From positions 1 to 64,000 of the forward strand of contig NW_019774947.1 of assembly GCF_001039355.2 (NCBI RefSeq): 64,000 nucleotides of DNA. Reading direction: 5' to 3'. The position numbers and the translations under genes were made by a program. Under the pieces are notes generated by a model. That model had not been told where the DNA came from and did not search any database. It worked only from the letters and a program-made list of their open reading frames with translations. The number at the start of each line of letters is the position of its first letter. Position 1 is the stretch's first letter. Source of the DNA: Lingula anatina. Lineage: Eukaryota; Brachiopoda; Lingulata; Lingulida; Lingulidae. Positions 37,001-49,100 of this stretch are shown here, piece after piece.

Positions 37001-39752
37001 AATATTGCCTTCATTTACATAAGACGGAATAATTTGTGCCAAGCTATTATTACTATAAAGCCTAGAGGAGGAATCATTAGTATTCAAGACATACATATAA
37101 AAAAATGCCTCATTAAAGGTGGGAGTTTCAGTGGTAAGCCCTCTAGAACAGACAGTGAGTGGTGGCACAGTACTTGAGTATAGAAACTCATATTTAACCC
37201 TAATTACAAAATGACAGCTTATCTACAGAGAACACCGTGGTGCACAAGGTCACCTCATATTGTCTGGGGCACTTAAGCTGAAATATGCCATGACATTTCT
37301 GAGATCAGATTTTTTGCTCCATGCTGGGCTGCTTTTGCCACAAATCCCACTAAAAGCCAATCATTTTTTTTAGAAGAATGAATATTGATTTCATCCTTAT
37401 AATTTAGTGATTAATTTAATAAAAGAAGAAATTTTCTTTAATTTTTTTTGCATTGATTTGGTTAGTAGCTTTGTTAAATTTTGGTTAAAATAGGTGTTGA
37501 AAAACTCAAAGAATTTTGCCTTGGCTTTTCCATCATTTATTCACTGTTAAAAAAAATTGGATTTACATTGTATTCATGTCAAGTTTAAAATAAGATCAAA
37601 TATTCTGAAAATAAGGTCCTCTGACACATGGGTCAATGCCTCTTGCTTGAATAAATGCAAATCGCTGCTTTGCTTGTTTACCAAAGGATCACAAAGAACT
37701 TGACTTGACTCTGGAACCTGCCAGTCATTAAAGCAGCCGGGTGATATATAGTATTGATCAATACACAATTATTAAACACTGTTCCCAACTGCTCGCAGGG
37801 AGAGTTGGAGTCAGTGTTGTATAGACAGTTGCAAGGATGAGTCGTGAGGAAGGCACTTTTACTGAGAGGTTCAAAGTATGGGCAACCATTGTTGGGAGTT
37901 TGCATGAGTTAGGTAGGTGAGGGTGCCCCAAGTGGGTGATGTGTTTTGCTAGCTTGATGTTTTTTTTTTTTTTTTTTTTCACTGAGGCATCTAGAGTTTG
38001 CAGCCGTTTTACTAGTTGACAATGATTGCAGAGGAATGTAGTTGTTGACACATTTTGACTGTGTTTCCAAATATAGCTGGGAAAGTGGCAGATCCCTAGC
38101 TAGAAATTGAATATTATTAAAGAAAACACTCAAAATATCGCTTTGTTAGCTAAGTACATGAGTTCAAAGCAATTTTGAATTGAAGATGAAAACATTTAAA
38201 AACATATCCACCTGAGTTCTCCCTGGGGAATAGAGAATAAAGCTCAGACATACCATGTTGTAGCAGATGCTATCCGTGCTGTTTTCGTTGAATATTGCTC
38301 TTCAAAAATTACTTTGTACTAGCCTACACTTTTTTTGTTTTTGTTTTTTGAAAAAGTATTATCTTCAGGATAACTCCAATTGTATTTGGTCAGTATACAC
38401 TGGTTGTGTGGATATGTTGCGACTGAGTGCTCAAGAAAGTATTCTAGATGTAACTTTTATACATATATAATTTTTTTAAAAAATCAGTAGAGATAAGATT
38501 ATAAGGAATACAAAAAGTATCTGAAATCAATTTATGTCTTGGAAAAATGCACAGGCTAATTATTAATTTCAGACACCTTTTGTCATTGCAGTTTTGAAAA
38601 TTGACAGTTTATCAGAATCATATTTTTCACCTCTTTATTTTGGGAAATAATGGAAAAAAGAATTTTGTTTTTAAATGATATGCAAATCCTGTAATAAAGG
38701 GATCTAATTTCTTTTTTGTTTTCCTAGCTCGTACTGTAAGAGAGACCTCCTTCAACAGTAGCATTGATGAAGAATGCAGTGATACCCAGAGTACAGCTGA
38801 TGGCAATCGCTCAGACTCTGCTGAGAAGAGAAAACTGTTGGACTTGGTGAAAGGATTAAAAAATGACTCACCTGAGCAACAGCGTGTGGTGGTAAAAAAA
38901 GTAACCTCAAAAGGCCTGGCAGACGATTCTGACAGTAGTGACAGTGGACCCGACTCACCAAAACTATCCTCACAAAGAAGAAGTCCCTCTTTAAAGAGCT
39001 CTTCCGCTATCTCTAGTGATCGCACTACAATCATCTCCACTTCTGATGAAGAAACTCCATCAAGGACTCCTGATGTTAAACAGAAATCCAAGCACAGGCC
39101 CCCAGGGGGACATGACATTCAGATGGATGATGTCCAGGCTTACAAGGTCAGAGGTCAAGGTCAGTTAAACATAGACAAAATTAATAATCATCCTCCAACT
39201 AAAAATAGGTATGATTTACAAGGTCTGAAAGAATCCAACAATAACTCTGTCCCACTTAGCCAAGAAGAGGAGGGGCTTGAGAGGACAGATGAGACTGAGG
39301 ATTTTACTGTGGAAGAACTGACGCAAATTAAGTTCAAGCGCTGTTCGTCTAGACGGGACAATGGCTCAAATGCATCTGCCAGGGTTTCAAAACAAAGTAA
39401 GTATTTGTCTCCTGTTGGTGAATAGCACTGCAGTTTTATTTTACTTTTTTTCATAAACAAGCAAAGCTGTTTGTACATAACCCTATAACAAATAGACCAG
39501 GTATTGAACATTTTCATTTTTAGGTTTGAGGGTTGTTCAGTTGGTGTTTGGAGTGGTTTTTGTTTTTCAAATTAGCTAAATGTCAGGATCAATTGAATGC
39601 ATTATTGCGATTATTTTTATCTGGAGAAGCATTAAGGCAGATTTAAAGACAGGAAGGTAGCAGTGTTATATGCACAAAGTTGGATATTTATGCTTTCTTT
39701 TATCTGTTGATGAACCCCTGGAAAATTGGATTCCTCATGGATTTTTTTTTTT

Positions 39753-39783
<31 letters not shown>

Positions 39784-42700
39784 AGGATATCCAAATATCA
39801 ATACATGTTCAAATATTTGTTGGCCAAAGTATGTTTAGGCTTATGCAACATTCTTTTTAAAAAAAGGGTTTGCATGAATGAAAAAATCCTGTTAGCTTGG
39901 TAATTACTGTTTAAAATATTTTCTTTGGTTAAAACATCTTAACAAAAAGTGTTTGGCATTCAATAAGAAAGGAAAACCCTTATCATAAAAAACATGCATT
40001 GAAGAAGGTAAAATTAGTGTTTTTTTTAATAGCACAAAATTAAAAAGTTGTCTTTTTTCCCGATGGACAGTTACATATTCATCATAATTAATAATGCTTT
40101 AATTGAAACTTTTGATAAATTATTCATATATACATAGTTGTTTGATCTAAGGTGTTGTAACAAAATAAGATGCGAAAAGAAGTCTTTCATCTTAAGTTTA
40201 AGTCCAAGAAGTTTGTCATTTCCATTCTTTGACAAATAATAGTTAGCAGTGTTAATTTACATGAACAAAATGCTAATTATACAAAAGAATGAACATTGTG
40301 ATTTCAAATGCTATTTTTTGCTCCCTTTTCCTTACTTACTGTATGTGGTCACTGACATTTGCTACCCCTGGAGAAACAAAGCAATCCTATGGATTAGACT
40401 GATATATTGATTACTTGGTATGCACAAACATGGGAATGACAGTGTTATATTACAATAAACTACTATGGTGTTATCACTTGGTAGACTAAATCTACCATTG
40501 ACAGCTACTTTTTTGGCTTTATTAGAAATTTACACAATCAGAATAAACCTGTGATATAGAAATAAAACACCTGTTTCACGGGCCTTTCCACTGCTTGAAG
40601 AACAAATTTTGTACATTCTCACCAACTTCAAAGTTGAGACTTTGACAATATTTGATAATCAGTGTTAAAGTTACAAAATCAACTTTGCTGTTGTGTAAAA
40701 GAGGGCTATCCGTATGTCCTGACTATTTTTCTAGGTAATCTACCTGCCCTTTACGAGGGAAATCTTCAATCATCCTCTAACACAATGTTATCTTATTGTA
40801 CATCAACTCTTCTTTTGTCACCAAGGATTGATTTTGTAAATCAAGTGTTGCCGCACGGAAATTAATCTTTGGTGGAAACAGCCTTTTGTCCAAATTTCTA
40901 ATGCCCACAGGGAAATACCATTTAATGAATATTTAATCTTTTGACCTGAATTTCAGGCCAATCTATCCCCGGGAATCTTTTATGCAATTATGTGTTACCA
41001 AAGTTCAAGTCCTGATGACAAAACTTTTAATCTTTTGAAGACATCAAATTAATGTGAAAAAAAGGTTAAATGTGCCCAGCTTGAGATTTTCTTGTGAAAA
41101 ATTTTCCTGGGGTAAACAATTATTCCAACTAACCAACTTTGATCCTCCTTTCCTGACACTAGCTATAACTCTGTTACAATCTGGGGAAATGAAAAGTCCT
41201 TAATCCATGCCTAAGCATGACTTTTTGAAATTTTGGCATCATTTATTATAATAAGAGCTGCGACTTTTGGGTTGCACATGATTCAAAACTGTTTGTCAAG
41301 ATTTGTTATGAAATGTTGAATTATATCATTTTTGGCAATATTCATGGCATTTTTTTTTTTTTTTTGTTAGAAGTGATCAAAATGTATTAATATATTACTT
41401 GTCCTTAGCCAAGTTCAACATGAAGTAGTTTATGTACTTTCAAGTAAAAAAATGTGTGTTTAAAATCTAACAATTGTGTCGTTTTAAAATTCCATGGTCT
41501 TTTGTTTAAGGAATCGATCTGGTCATTTGGTCAAGTTAACCAGAATTCATTATCAATCTTAATTTTAATATAGAAAGATAGAATATAGAAAGATTATCTT
41601 GAAGAGAAAAGATGTCCTCTGTGTAAGAAGGGTTATTTTAGTCATCCAGTATCTGTAGGCAATAATCATGTCAGAAACAACCACCATCTTATTGGAGCTG
41701 CCCCTAAGCACATTTTATAGTGTATTTAAAATCGTACCCATTCATATATCTTACATTTCTTTCCTTTCCTTTTCTGTTGTAAATAACTTGGATATATATA
41801 TATGTGACCTTGCATAGCAAATGGTATCAAGAGTTCGAGTACCCTTATGTTTGACAGTCATTGTCTTCAAATATTAATAGTCAGCAGCCAACTGTCTGTG
41901 TATTTTGCTTCCAGAGAGATTTTAGTCTGGCTGATAATGTCTATTTTCTCCACAGATAATAAATTAGGCAAAGTTAATTTGTGGTTCAGATTGATTTTTA
42001 TTCTTTGACAATGCACGCAGGAATTCAAGTTGGAGACTTAACTAATTGGCCAAATTAAGTAACACAAAAATGTCATTGGTAAGGAGAATGACCCTGTCTT
42101 ATTTGATTTATGAAGCTTTTACTGTCATATGATGGTTTCTTCACTGACTATATGTGGTGTAGAAAAAGGCACTATTGATTCTTTAATCTTATTGGAAGGA
42201 TATCATAAATGTAGCCAAACAGCTCACTTTTTTGAAGGGAGTTAAATCCATTGCGTCTCTTAAATAGTTTTGGAAATAGGCTGCCCCGCTGAATTATTTT
42301 TGAACAGTTGTGTGATTTAGATAGGTATATTCTATCACCAGATAAATACATATTACATCCCAAGGTGTGATGATGTGTGTCTTACCTATTTACTGATTCT
42401 TTTTACCCTGAGCTTTTTGGTCTGATGTGAGATACCTTGTTTATTTTAGAACTTCTGGTCTCCACCTTTGGTGTTTGGTGGGCCCTAGATGGAACCTAAG
42501 TGTTGTCCATCTGTCACTATACACTATCCATAGCAACACAATAATCCAGTGGTTTACAGGCATCTGCTTGAAAATGATGTACCTATTAGTTAAAAAACTA
42601 TAAACATTTATAGAATGTATTGTTTTAACACCAATTTTTGACCTTTGTAAAAAGCTGATTTCAGAGGAGAAGTAAAACATTTTAAATGTCTGTAATGATT

Positions 42701-44437
42701 TACTCGATATCCTCTGGAACATGCTAAATAACATATTAGAATGATTTTTCACGCATGTTGAATCTTAAGTGAATAGTTTTATCAACTAGGTCATGCATGT
42801 ATATCTCACATAGTGGAGTCTGGAATTCAGATGATGGGAATGATAATTTGCAATTGGCAAAAACAGCATAATTAAAAATGCTGTGTTCATTTCTGACATT
42901 TTCTTGTTACTTGGAGCTAATTTCTGCAGAAATAAACATTCATTTTAAAATGTAAATATAGAGCCAATTTTTCTTTATGTTAGGCTCATTTGATGTNATT
43001 TTTTTCTCCCTTTTCCTTACTTACTGTATGTGGTCACTGACATTTGTTACCCCTGGAGAAACAAAGCAATCCTAAGGATTAGACTGATATATTGATTACT
43101 TGGTATGCACAAACATGGGAATGACAGTGTTATATTACAATAAACTACTATGGTGTTATCACTTGGTAGACTAAATCTACCATTGACAGCTACTTTTTTT
43201 GGCTTTATTGTTTCACGGGCCTTTCCACTGCTTGAAGAATAAATTTTGTACATTCTCACCAACTTCAAAGTTGAGACTTTGACAATATTTTATAATCAAT
43301 GTTCAAGTTACAAATCAACTTTGCTGTTGTGTAAAAGAGGGCTATCCGTATGCCCTGACTGTTTTTCTAGGTAATCTACCTGCCCTTTACGAGGGAAATC
43401 TTCAATCATCCTCAAACACAATGTTATCTTATTGTAAATCAACTCTTCTTTTGTCACCAAGGATTGATTTTGTAAATCAAGTGTTGCCGCACGGAAATTA
43501 ATCTTTGGTAGAAACAGCCTTTTGTCCAAATTTCAAATGCCCACAGGGAAATACCATTTAATGAATATTTAATCTTTTGACCTGAATTTCAGGCCAATCT
43601 ATCCTCGGGAATCTTTTATGCAATTATGTTTTACCAAAGTTCAAGTCCTGATGACAAAACTTTTAATCTTTTGAAGACATCAAATTAATGTGAAAAAAAG
43701 GTTAAATGTGCCCAGCTTGAGATTTTCTTGTGAAAAATTTTCCTGGGGTAAACAATTATTCCAACTAACCAACTTTGATCCTCCTTTCCTGACACTAGCT
43801 ATAACTCTGTTACAATCTGGGGAAATGAAACGTCCTTAATCCATGCCTAAGCATGACTTTTTGAAATTTTGGCATCATTTATTATAATAAGAGCTGCGAC
43901 TTTTGGGTTGCACATGATTCAAAACTGTTTGTCAAGGTGTGGCAAGATTTGTTATGAAATGTTGAATTATATCATTTTTGGCAACATTCATGGCATTTTT
44001 TATTTTTTATTTTTTTGTTAGAAGTGATCAAAATGTATTAATAGATCTGGTCCTTAGCCAAGTTCAACATGAAGTAGTTTATGTACTTTCAAGTAAAAAA
44101 TGTGTGTTTAAAATCTAGCAATGTGGCGTTTTAAAATGTCATGGTCTTTTGTTTAAGGAATCGATCTGGTCATTTGGTCAAGTTAACCAGAATTCATTAT
44201 CAATCTTAATTTTAATATAGAAAGATAGAATATAGAAAGATTATCTTGAAGAGAAAAGATGTCCTCTGTGTATGAAGGGTTATTTTAGTCATCCAGTATC
44301 TGTAGGCAATAATCATGTCAGAAACAGACACTATCTTATGGAGCTGCCCCTGGGCACATTTCATACAGTGCATTTAAAATCGTACCCAATGATATATCTT
44401 ACTTTTCTTTCCTTTCTTTTTCTGTTGTAAATAATTT

Positions 44438-44487
<50 letters not shown>

Positions 44488-46092
44488 CCTTGCATAGCAA
44501 ATGGTATCAAGAGTTCGAGTACCCTTATGTTTGACAGTCATTGTCTTCAAATATTAATAGTCAGCAGCCAACTGTCTGTGTATTTTGCTTCCAGAGAGAT
44601 TTTAGTCTGGCTGATAATGTCTATTTTCTCCACAGATAATAAATTAGGCAAAGTTAATTTGTGGTTCAGATTGATTTTTATTCTTTGACAATGCACGCAG
44701 GAATTCAAGTTGGAGACTTTACTAATTGGCCAAATTAAGTAACACAAAAATGTCATTGGTAAGGAGAATGACCCTGTCTTATTTGATTTATGAAGCTTTT
44801 ACTGTCATATGATGGTTTCTTCACTTACTGCATGAGGTGTAGAAAAAGGCACTATTGATTCTTTAATCTTATTGGAAGGATATCATAAATGTAGCCAAAC
44901 AGCTCACTTTTTTGACGGGAGTTAAATCCATTGCGTCTCTTGAATAGTTTTGGAAATAGGCTGCCCCGCTGAATTATTTTTGGACAGTTGTGTGATTTAG
45001 ATAGGTGTATTCTATCATCAGATAAATACATATTACATCCCAAGGTGTGATGATGTGTGTCTTACCTATTTACTGATTCTTTTTACCCTGAGCTTTTTGG
45101 TCTGATGTGAGATACCTTGTTTATTTTAGAACTTCTGGTCTCCACCCTTGGTGTTTGGTGGGCCCTAGATGGAACCTAAATGTTGTCCATCTGTCAGCTA
45201 TCCGCTATCCATAGCAACAAAATAATCCAGTGGTTTACAGGCATCTGCTTGAAGATGATGTACCTATTAGTTAAAAAACTATAAACATTTATAGAATGTA
45301 TTGTTTTAACACCAATTTTTGACCTTTGTAAAAAGTTGATTTCAGAGGAGGAGTAAAACATTTTAGATATCTGTAATGATTTACTCGATATCCTCTGGAA
45401 CATGCTAAATAACATATTAGAATGAATTTTCACACATATTGAATCCTAGGTGAATAGTTTTATTAACTAGGTCATGCATGTATATATCACATAGTGGAGT
45501 CTGGAATTCAGATGATGGGAATGATAATTTGCAATTGGCAAAAACAGTATAATTAAAAATGCTTTGTTCATTTCTGACATTTTCTTGTTACTTGGAGCTA
45601 ATTTCTGCAGAAATAAACATTCATTTTAAAATGTAAATATATAGCCAATTTTTCTTTATGTTAGGCTCATTTGATGCTCAGCTACAAGGAGGATTTGATG
45701 GTAATTATAAAATGGGGTTTGTGAAGCATGAAGAAATGGTTTGATATTTAAACCATAGCTTTTTTGTTTGTGTTTCACTGCATGAGGATAGTTTACTCTA
45801 TCTACAAATACATGAACAGCATGACTTAGCTTTCTAGATTTTGTTCTGAGGGATTTTTTTTTTAATTGACCTATACTCTCCAGAGGGAATTATCCCTTTC
45901 AACATGTATAATTCTGTGGTGATGGAGGCAACTTAAATGATTTGATGGATTATGTTCTTGTGTACTTTATCCATTTTGAGGAGATATATGTATGATTTTG
46001 GGAAAGTTTTTAAGTGGAAGAGGAGTTTGCATCCTGGATAATTGAAGGTAGATGGACTTGATGTTTTTTTCTTTTTTCATTAAATGGGGTTG

Positions 46093-46154
<62 letters not shown>

Positions 46155-49100
46155 TTTAAATGGTCTTGATATAATGCTGTGCACTTGTGGATGACTGATT
46201 TTTCATTTTTTAAATAAAATACTCAACTTTTTGGCAGTATGATTATGATTATGATAGTTAAGTCTTATCTTAATTGATGTGACAGTCCAAGTCAGAACCA
46301 CAGAGTCAGTATCCACATGAGACCTGTCCCTACGTTAACCAGCCAGCTTTGATGACCATATCCACAATATACACTTAAAACATTATTTGTTTGGTATTTT
46401 TTATTCAGCTGAACCTGGTTTTTATTGATCGGGCTCATATTGAGTTTTATTTCTTACAGTTCCAGTGTTGGAGTAGTACATTTGCACACAATCAAATTTT
46501 TCATAGGATTTTGCTTATTATAATGGGCCCCTATGAAGAGCAAACATGCTTTAGTTTCTTTCTAACTTTAATGCTGTAATTTTGGTAGGGAGAGTACTGC
46601 ATAGGGTGCTGAAAGTAGCTCATGCTGCTGCTTAACAGATTAGTGATACCACTGACATAGGGGAATTGCATGCATGATCTAAAAGTGCTTTAGTTTTGAT
46701 TTATCATTTTTGCTTTGAAGCTTGTCATTTTTTACAAGACCCCATATTCATCTGAAAAAAAAAAGCACAACTGTCATTGAAACTAAAATTTTGGCCATTA
46801 TATAACATTAATCTATTATATATTTTAAAATATATATACTCTTAGAAAGACTGCCAGTCAAGAGGCATTGAAGATGTCCTGTTATCAAACCCTGAATTGT
46901 TTTAACTTGTCAATTATTCTAATGCTAATATCCATCCATCCATCCATCTGTCCGTCAACAATTCAGTCATAGTTCTGTACTCAACAAGTGGCTAGTACCA
47001 AGAGGAGGGTTCATGGTTCAGTTAATTTATTGAATCTGCATTTCTTTTTCAAGTGCTGCTCGGCAAATACATCTATACTGCTTTCTAAAATTTATAATTT
47101 ATGCATCGATAATTAAAACAAATGCTGGATTAAATGGACTTCTTGTACTTCTTGAAGGTGTTTGAGATTTTACTACTGCTTTTTGAATTTGATTAGTGAT
47201 TTACAAGTGCATTTGCTAATTCTATTTTATGATGTAGTGATTGATAAATCCATTGCATACACATGACATAAAATGTTCAGTAATTCATTTCAACATTGTA
47301 ATTATTATTTATTTTATTATCCTGTAACTATAACATCTCATAAACTCATTCAAGTCTGGGTAATCTCAGCACCCAAGCAGTTAATGTTTTCTCTTTTTTT
47401 TTCTGCAGCATCGCTTCCACCTGTGGACTCTAGTTGTGAAGACCGCTCCTCTGTTGACTCTCAAACTGGGGAGGAGGAACATAGCTGGGCGGGACAGCAA
47501 CCGTCATCATACTCAACTAACTTTCCTGATGGGCCCTACTCAGGTACTAATCCTTCTCTTAAGTCTAACCACAGTAGTAGCCACCCGCTTGCTAATAAAC
47601 CCTCCTCTAGATCTGTAGCTAGCCATGGCCAGATTCTACCCCAGCATGAAGGGAAGGGAAAGGGTGGTGAAGAGAATGAGGCAGGGAAGCCTTCAGCTAA
47701 TAGACCTAGATACCCACTTGCAAAGAGTAATAGCTTTGAGAACCCATTGTTTGAAGAAGATGATGAAGATGTGGCTGTTCCAGAAAAGACAGCTGCTGTT
47801 CTCGATTCCGACAGCAACCACGAGTCTGATGAGGATGAAAGAATGCTGCTTGAACTCAGAAATGCACTGAAAGATTCTTTGAAAAACCAAAGTTTTGACA
47901 GCGAAGAATCGCTGTCCAAGTTTAAGGAAGCCAATACCAGAGGTGATGTACTGGATGATGATGACATCTTGACAGAAATGGCGGACACCATCAAAAAAAT
48001 CAACTCTATGAGACAAAAACAGCCCAGTCAGGAAGATGCTATGTCAGACACTCTGAGTATAATCACTGAGATAACAGAGCCTGGGGATGACATTTCTGTA
48101 AGGTCCATTTCAGTCAGCGAATATGGGGAAGAGCAAAAGGCAAAGATAATTGAATATTACACAAAATTAGGCATAGATGGCGTACCTATTTCTTCATCAG
48201 AGAGCACAGCTGAAGAGAGTGATCATCAGGAAGTATTTGATGTTAGTACAACAGATGGACAGACGGACAATGCAGTTACAGAAAAAAGTTTTGAAACAAC
48301 TGATGTAAAAGCCCAGGCTTCTGAAAAGCACTTTGAAAAATCTAAGTCTTCAGAAAAAGCCAAAAAGAGAAGACTGAAGTTTTTCAGAAGGAAATCCAAG
48401 AACAATGAAAAAGACCAAAAGGACAATTCTGGTCAGACCAGTAGTTTTGCCTCTTTTGGAGCATCCTTTGATGATGTGGTGGAACAAAATTTGAAACAAC
48501 TTGACAGAACAATTTCAAATGTAAGTTTAGACATCCCAGATACAGCAGAACCTGTACAAGGTGCCACAGGTACACCCCCCACGCCACCTAGTGGCCAAGC
48601 ACTTGAGCAGTCCAAACTTGCCAACGTAACAGAACCTCAGATAGTCGCAACTAACAGTTATCAAACAGACACAGCTCCTCATCCTGTCAAAGTAGTTGTC
48701 ACGCCAACTGCAGCAGAGCCAAAGTCACATCTTGCCACCTCTGGTCAGAAAAGGAGATATGAAAAGAAAGAGACTTCAGGTAACAGTCCAGATGATTACC
48801 TGAATGTATCGGATTTGGTTGGGAAGTGGGAATCCATGAGCCCTCATTCAAAGAGAAAGGCCACACAAGATCTCACAGAACCAGAAGGAAAGGACCTTTC
48901 TGTTCCACTGTTCCAGGAACAGCAACCACTACCAAAGGTGGAAGATCAGCCTGAACCCAGGCATAAAACAGCTCCGTTTTTCAGTGCAGCAGAAAAAGTT
49001 CAAACTGAAAGCTCCTCCCTTGAAAGCAAAGGGGAACACAGTCAAGGTGACAGCGACAGCACTATCAGCTGTGATGAGGGGCATTTGTCTGCTGAAAGTG

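Larger units (their letters stand above)
34344..38727 (+). other. SYTL intron containing a near-identical 1.5-kb direct duplication
   Basis: Non-coding. Dominated by the duplicated segments 34902-36433 and 36445-37979, separated by 11 N. Open frames in the two copies are the same sequence twice and show no domain. Confidence 0.75.
39397..47408 (+). other. large SYTL introns around the 36-base exon
   Basis: Non-coding except for the exon at 45665-45700. Contains a poly-T/poly-G tract (39741-39783), a near-identical 2.7-kb duplication (40312-45677), TA microsatellites (44438-44486, 46094-46146) and a short (ATCC)n run near 46930. Confidence 0.75.

Noticed and set aside
35338-37177. Two identical 98-codon frames suggesting a tandem gene pair
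   Set aside because: They are the same sequence in the two copies of a near-identical duplication, with no domain or splice context.
42172-45043. Repeated 63-codon minus-strand frames
   Set aside because: Same frame in both copies of the 2.7-kb duplication; differences look neutral and no domain is visible.
47536-48003. Ser-rich minus-strand frame of 155 codons
   Set aside because: Antisense of the Asp/Glu/Ser-rich SYTL exon; composition explains the poly-Ser.
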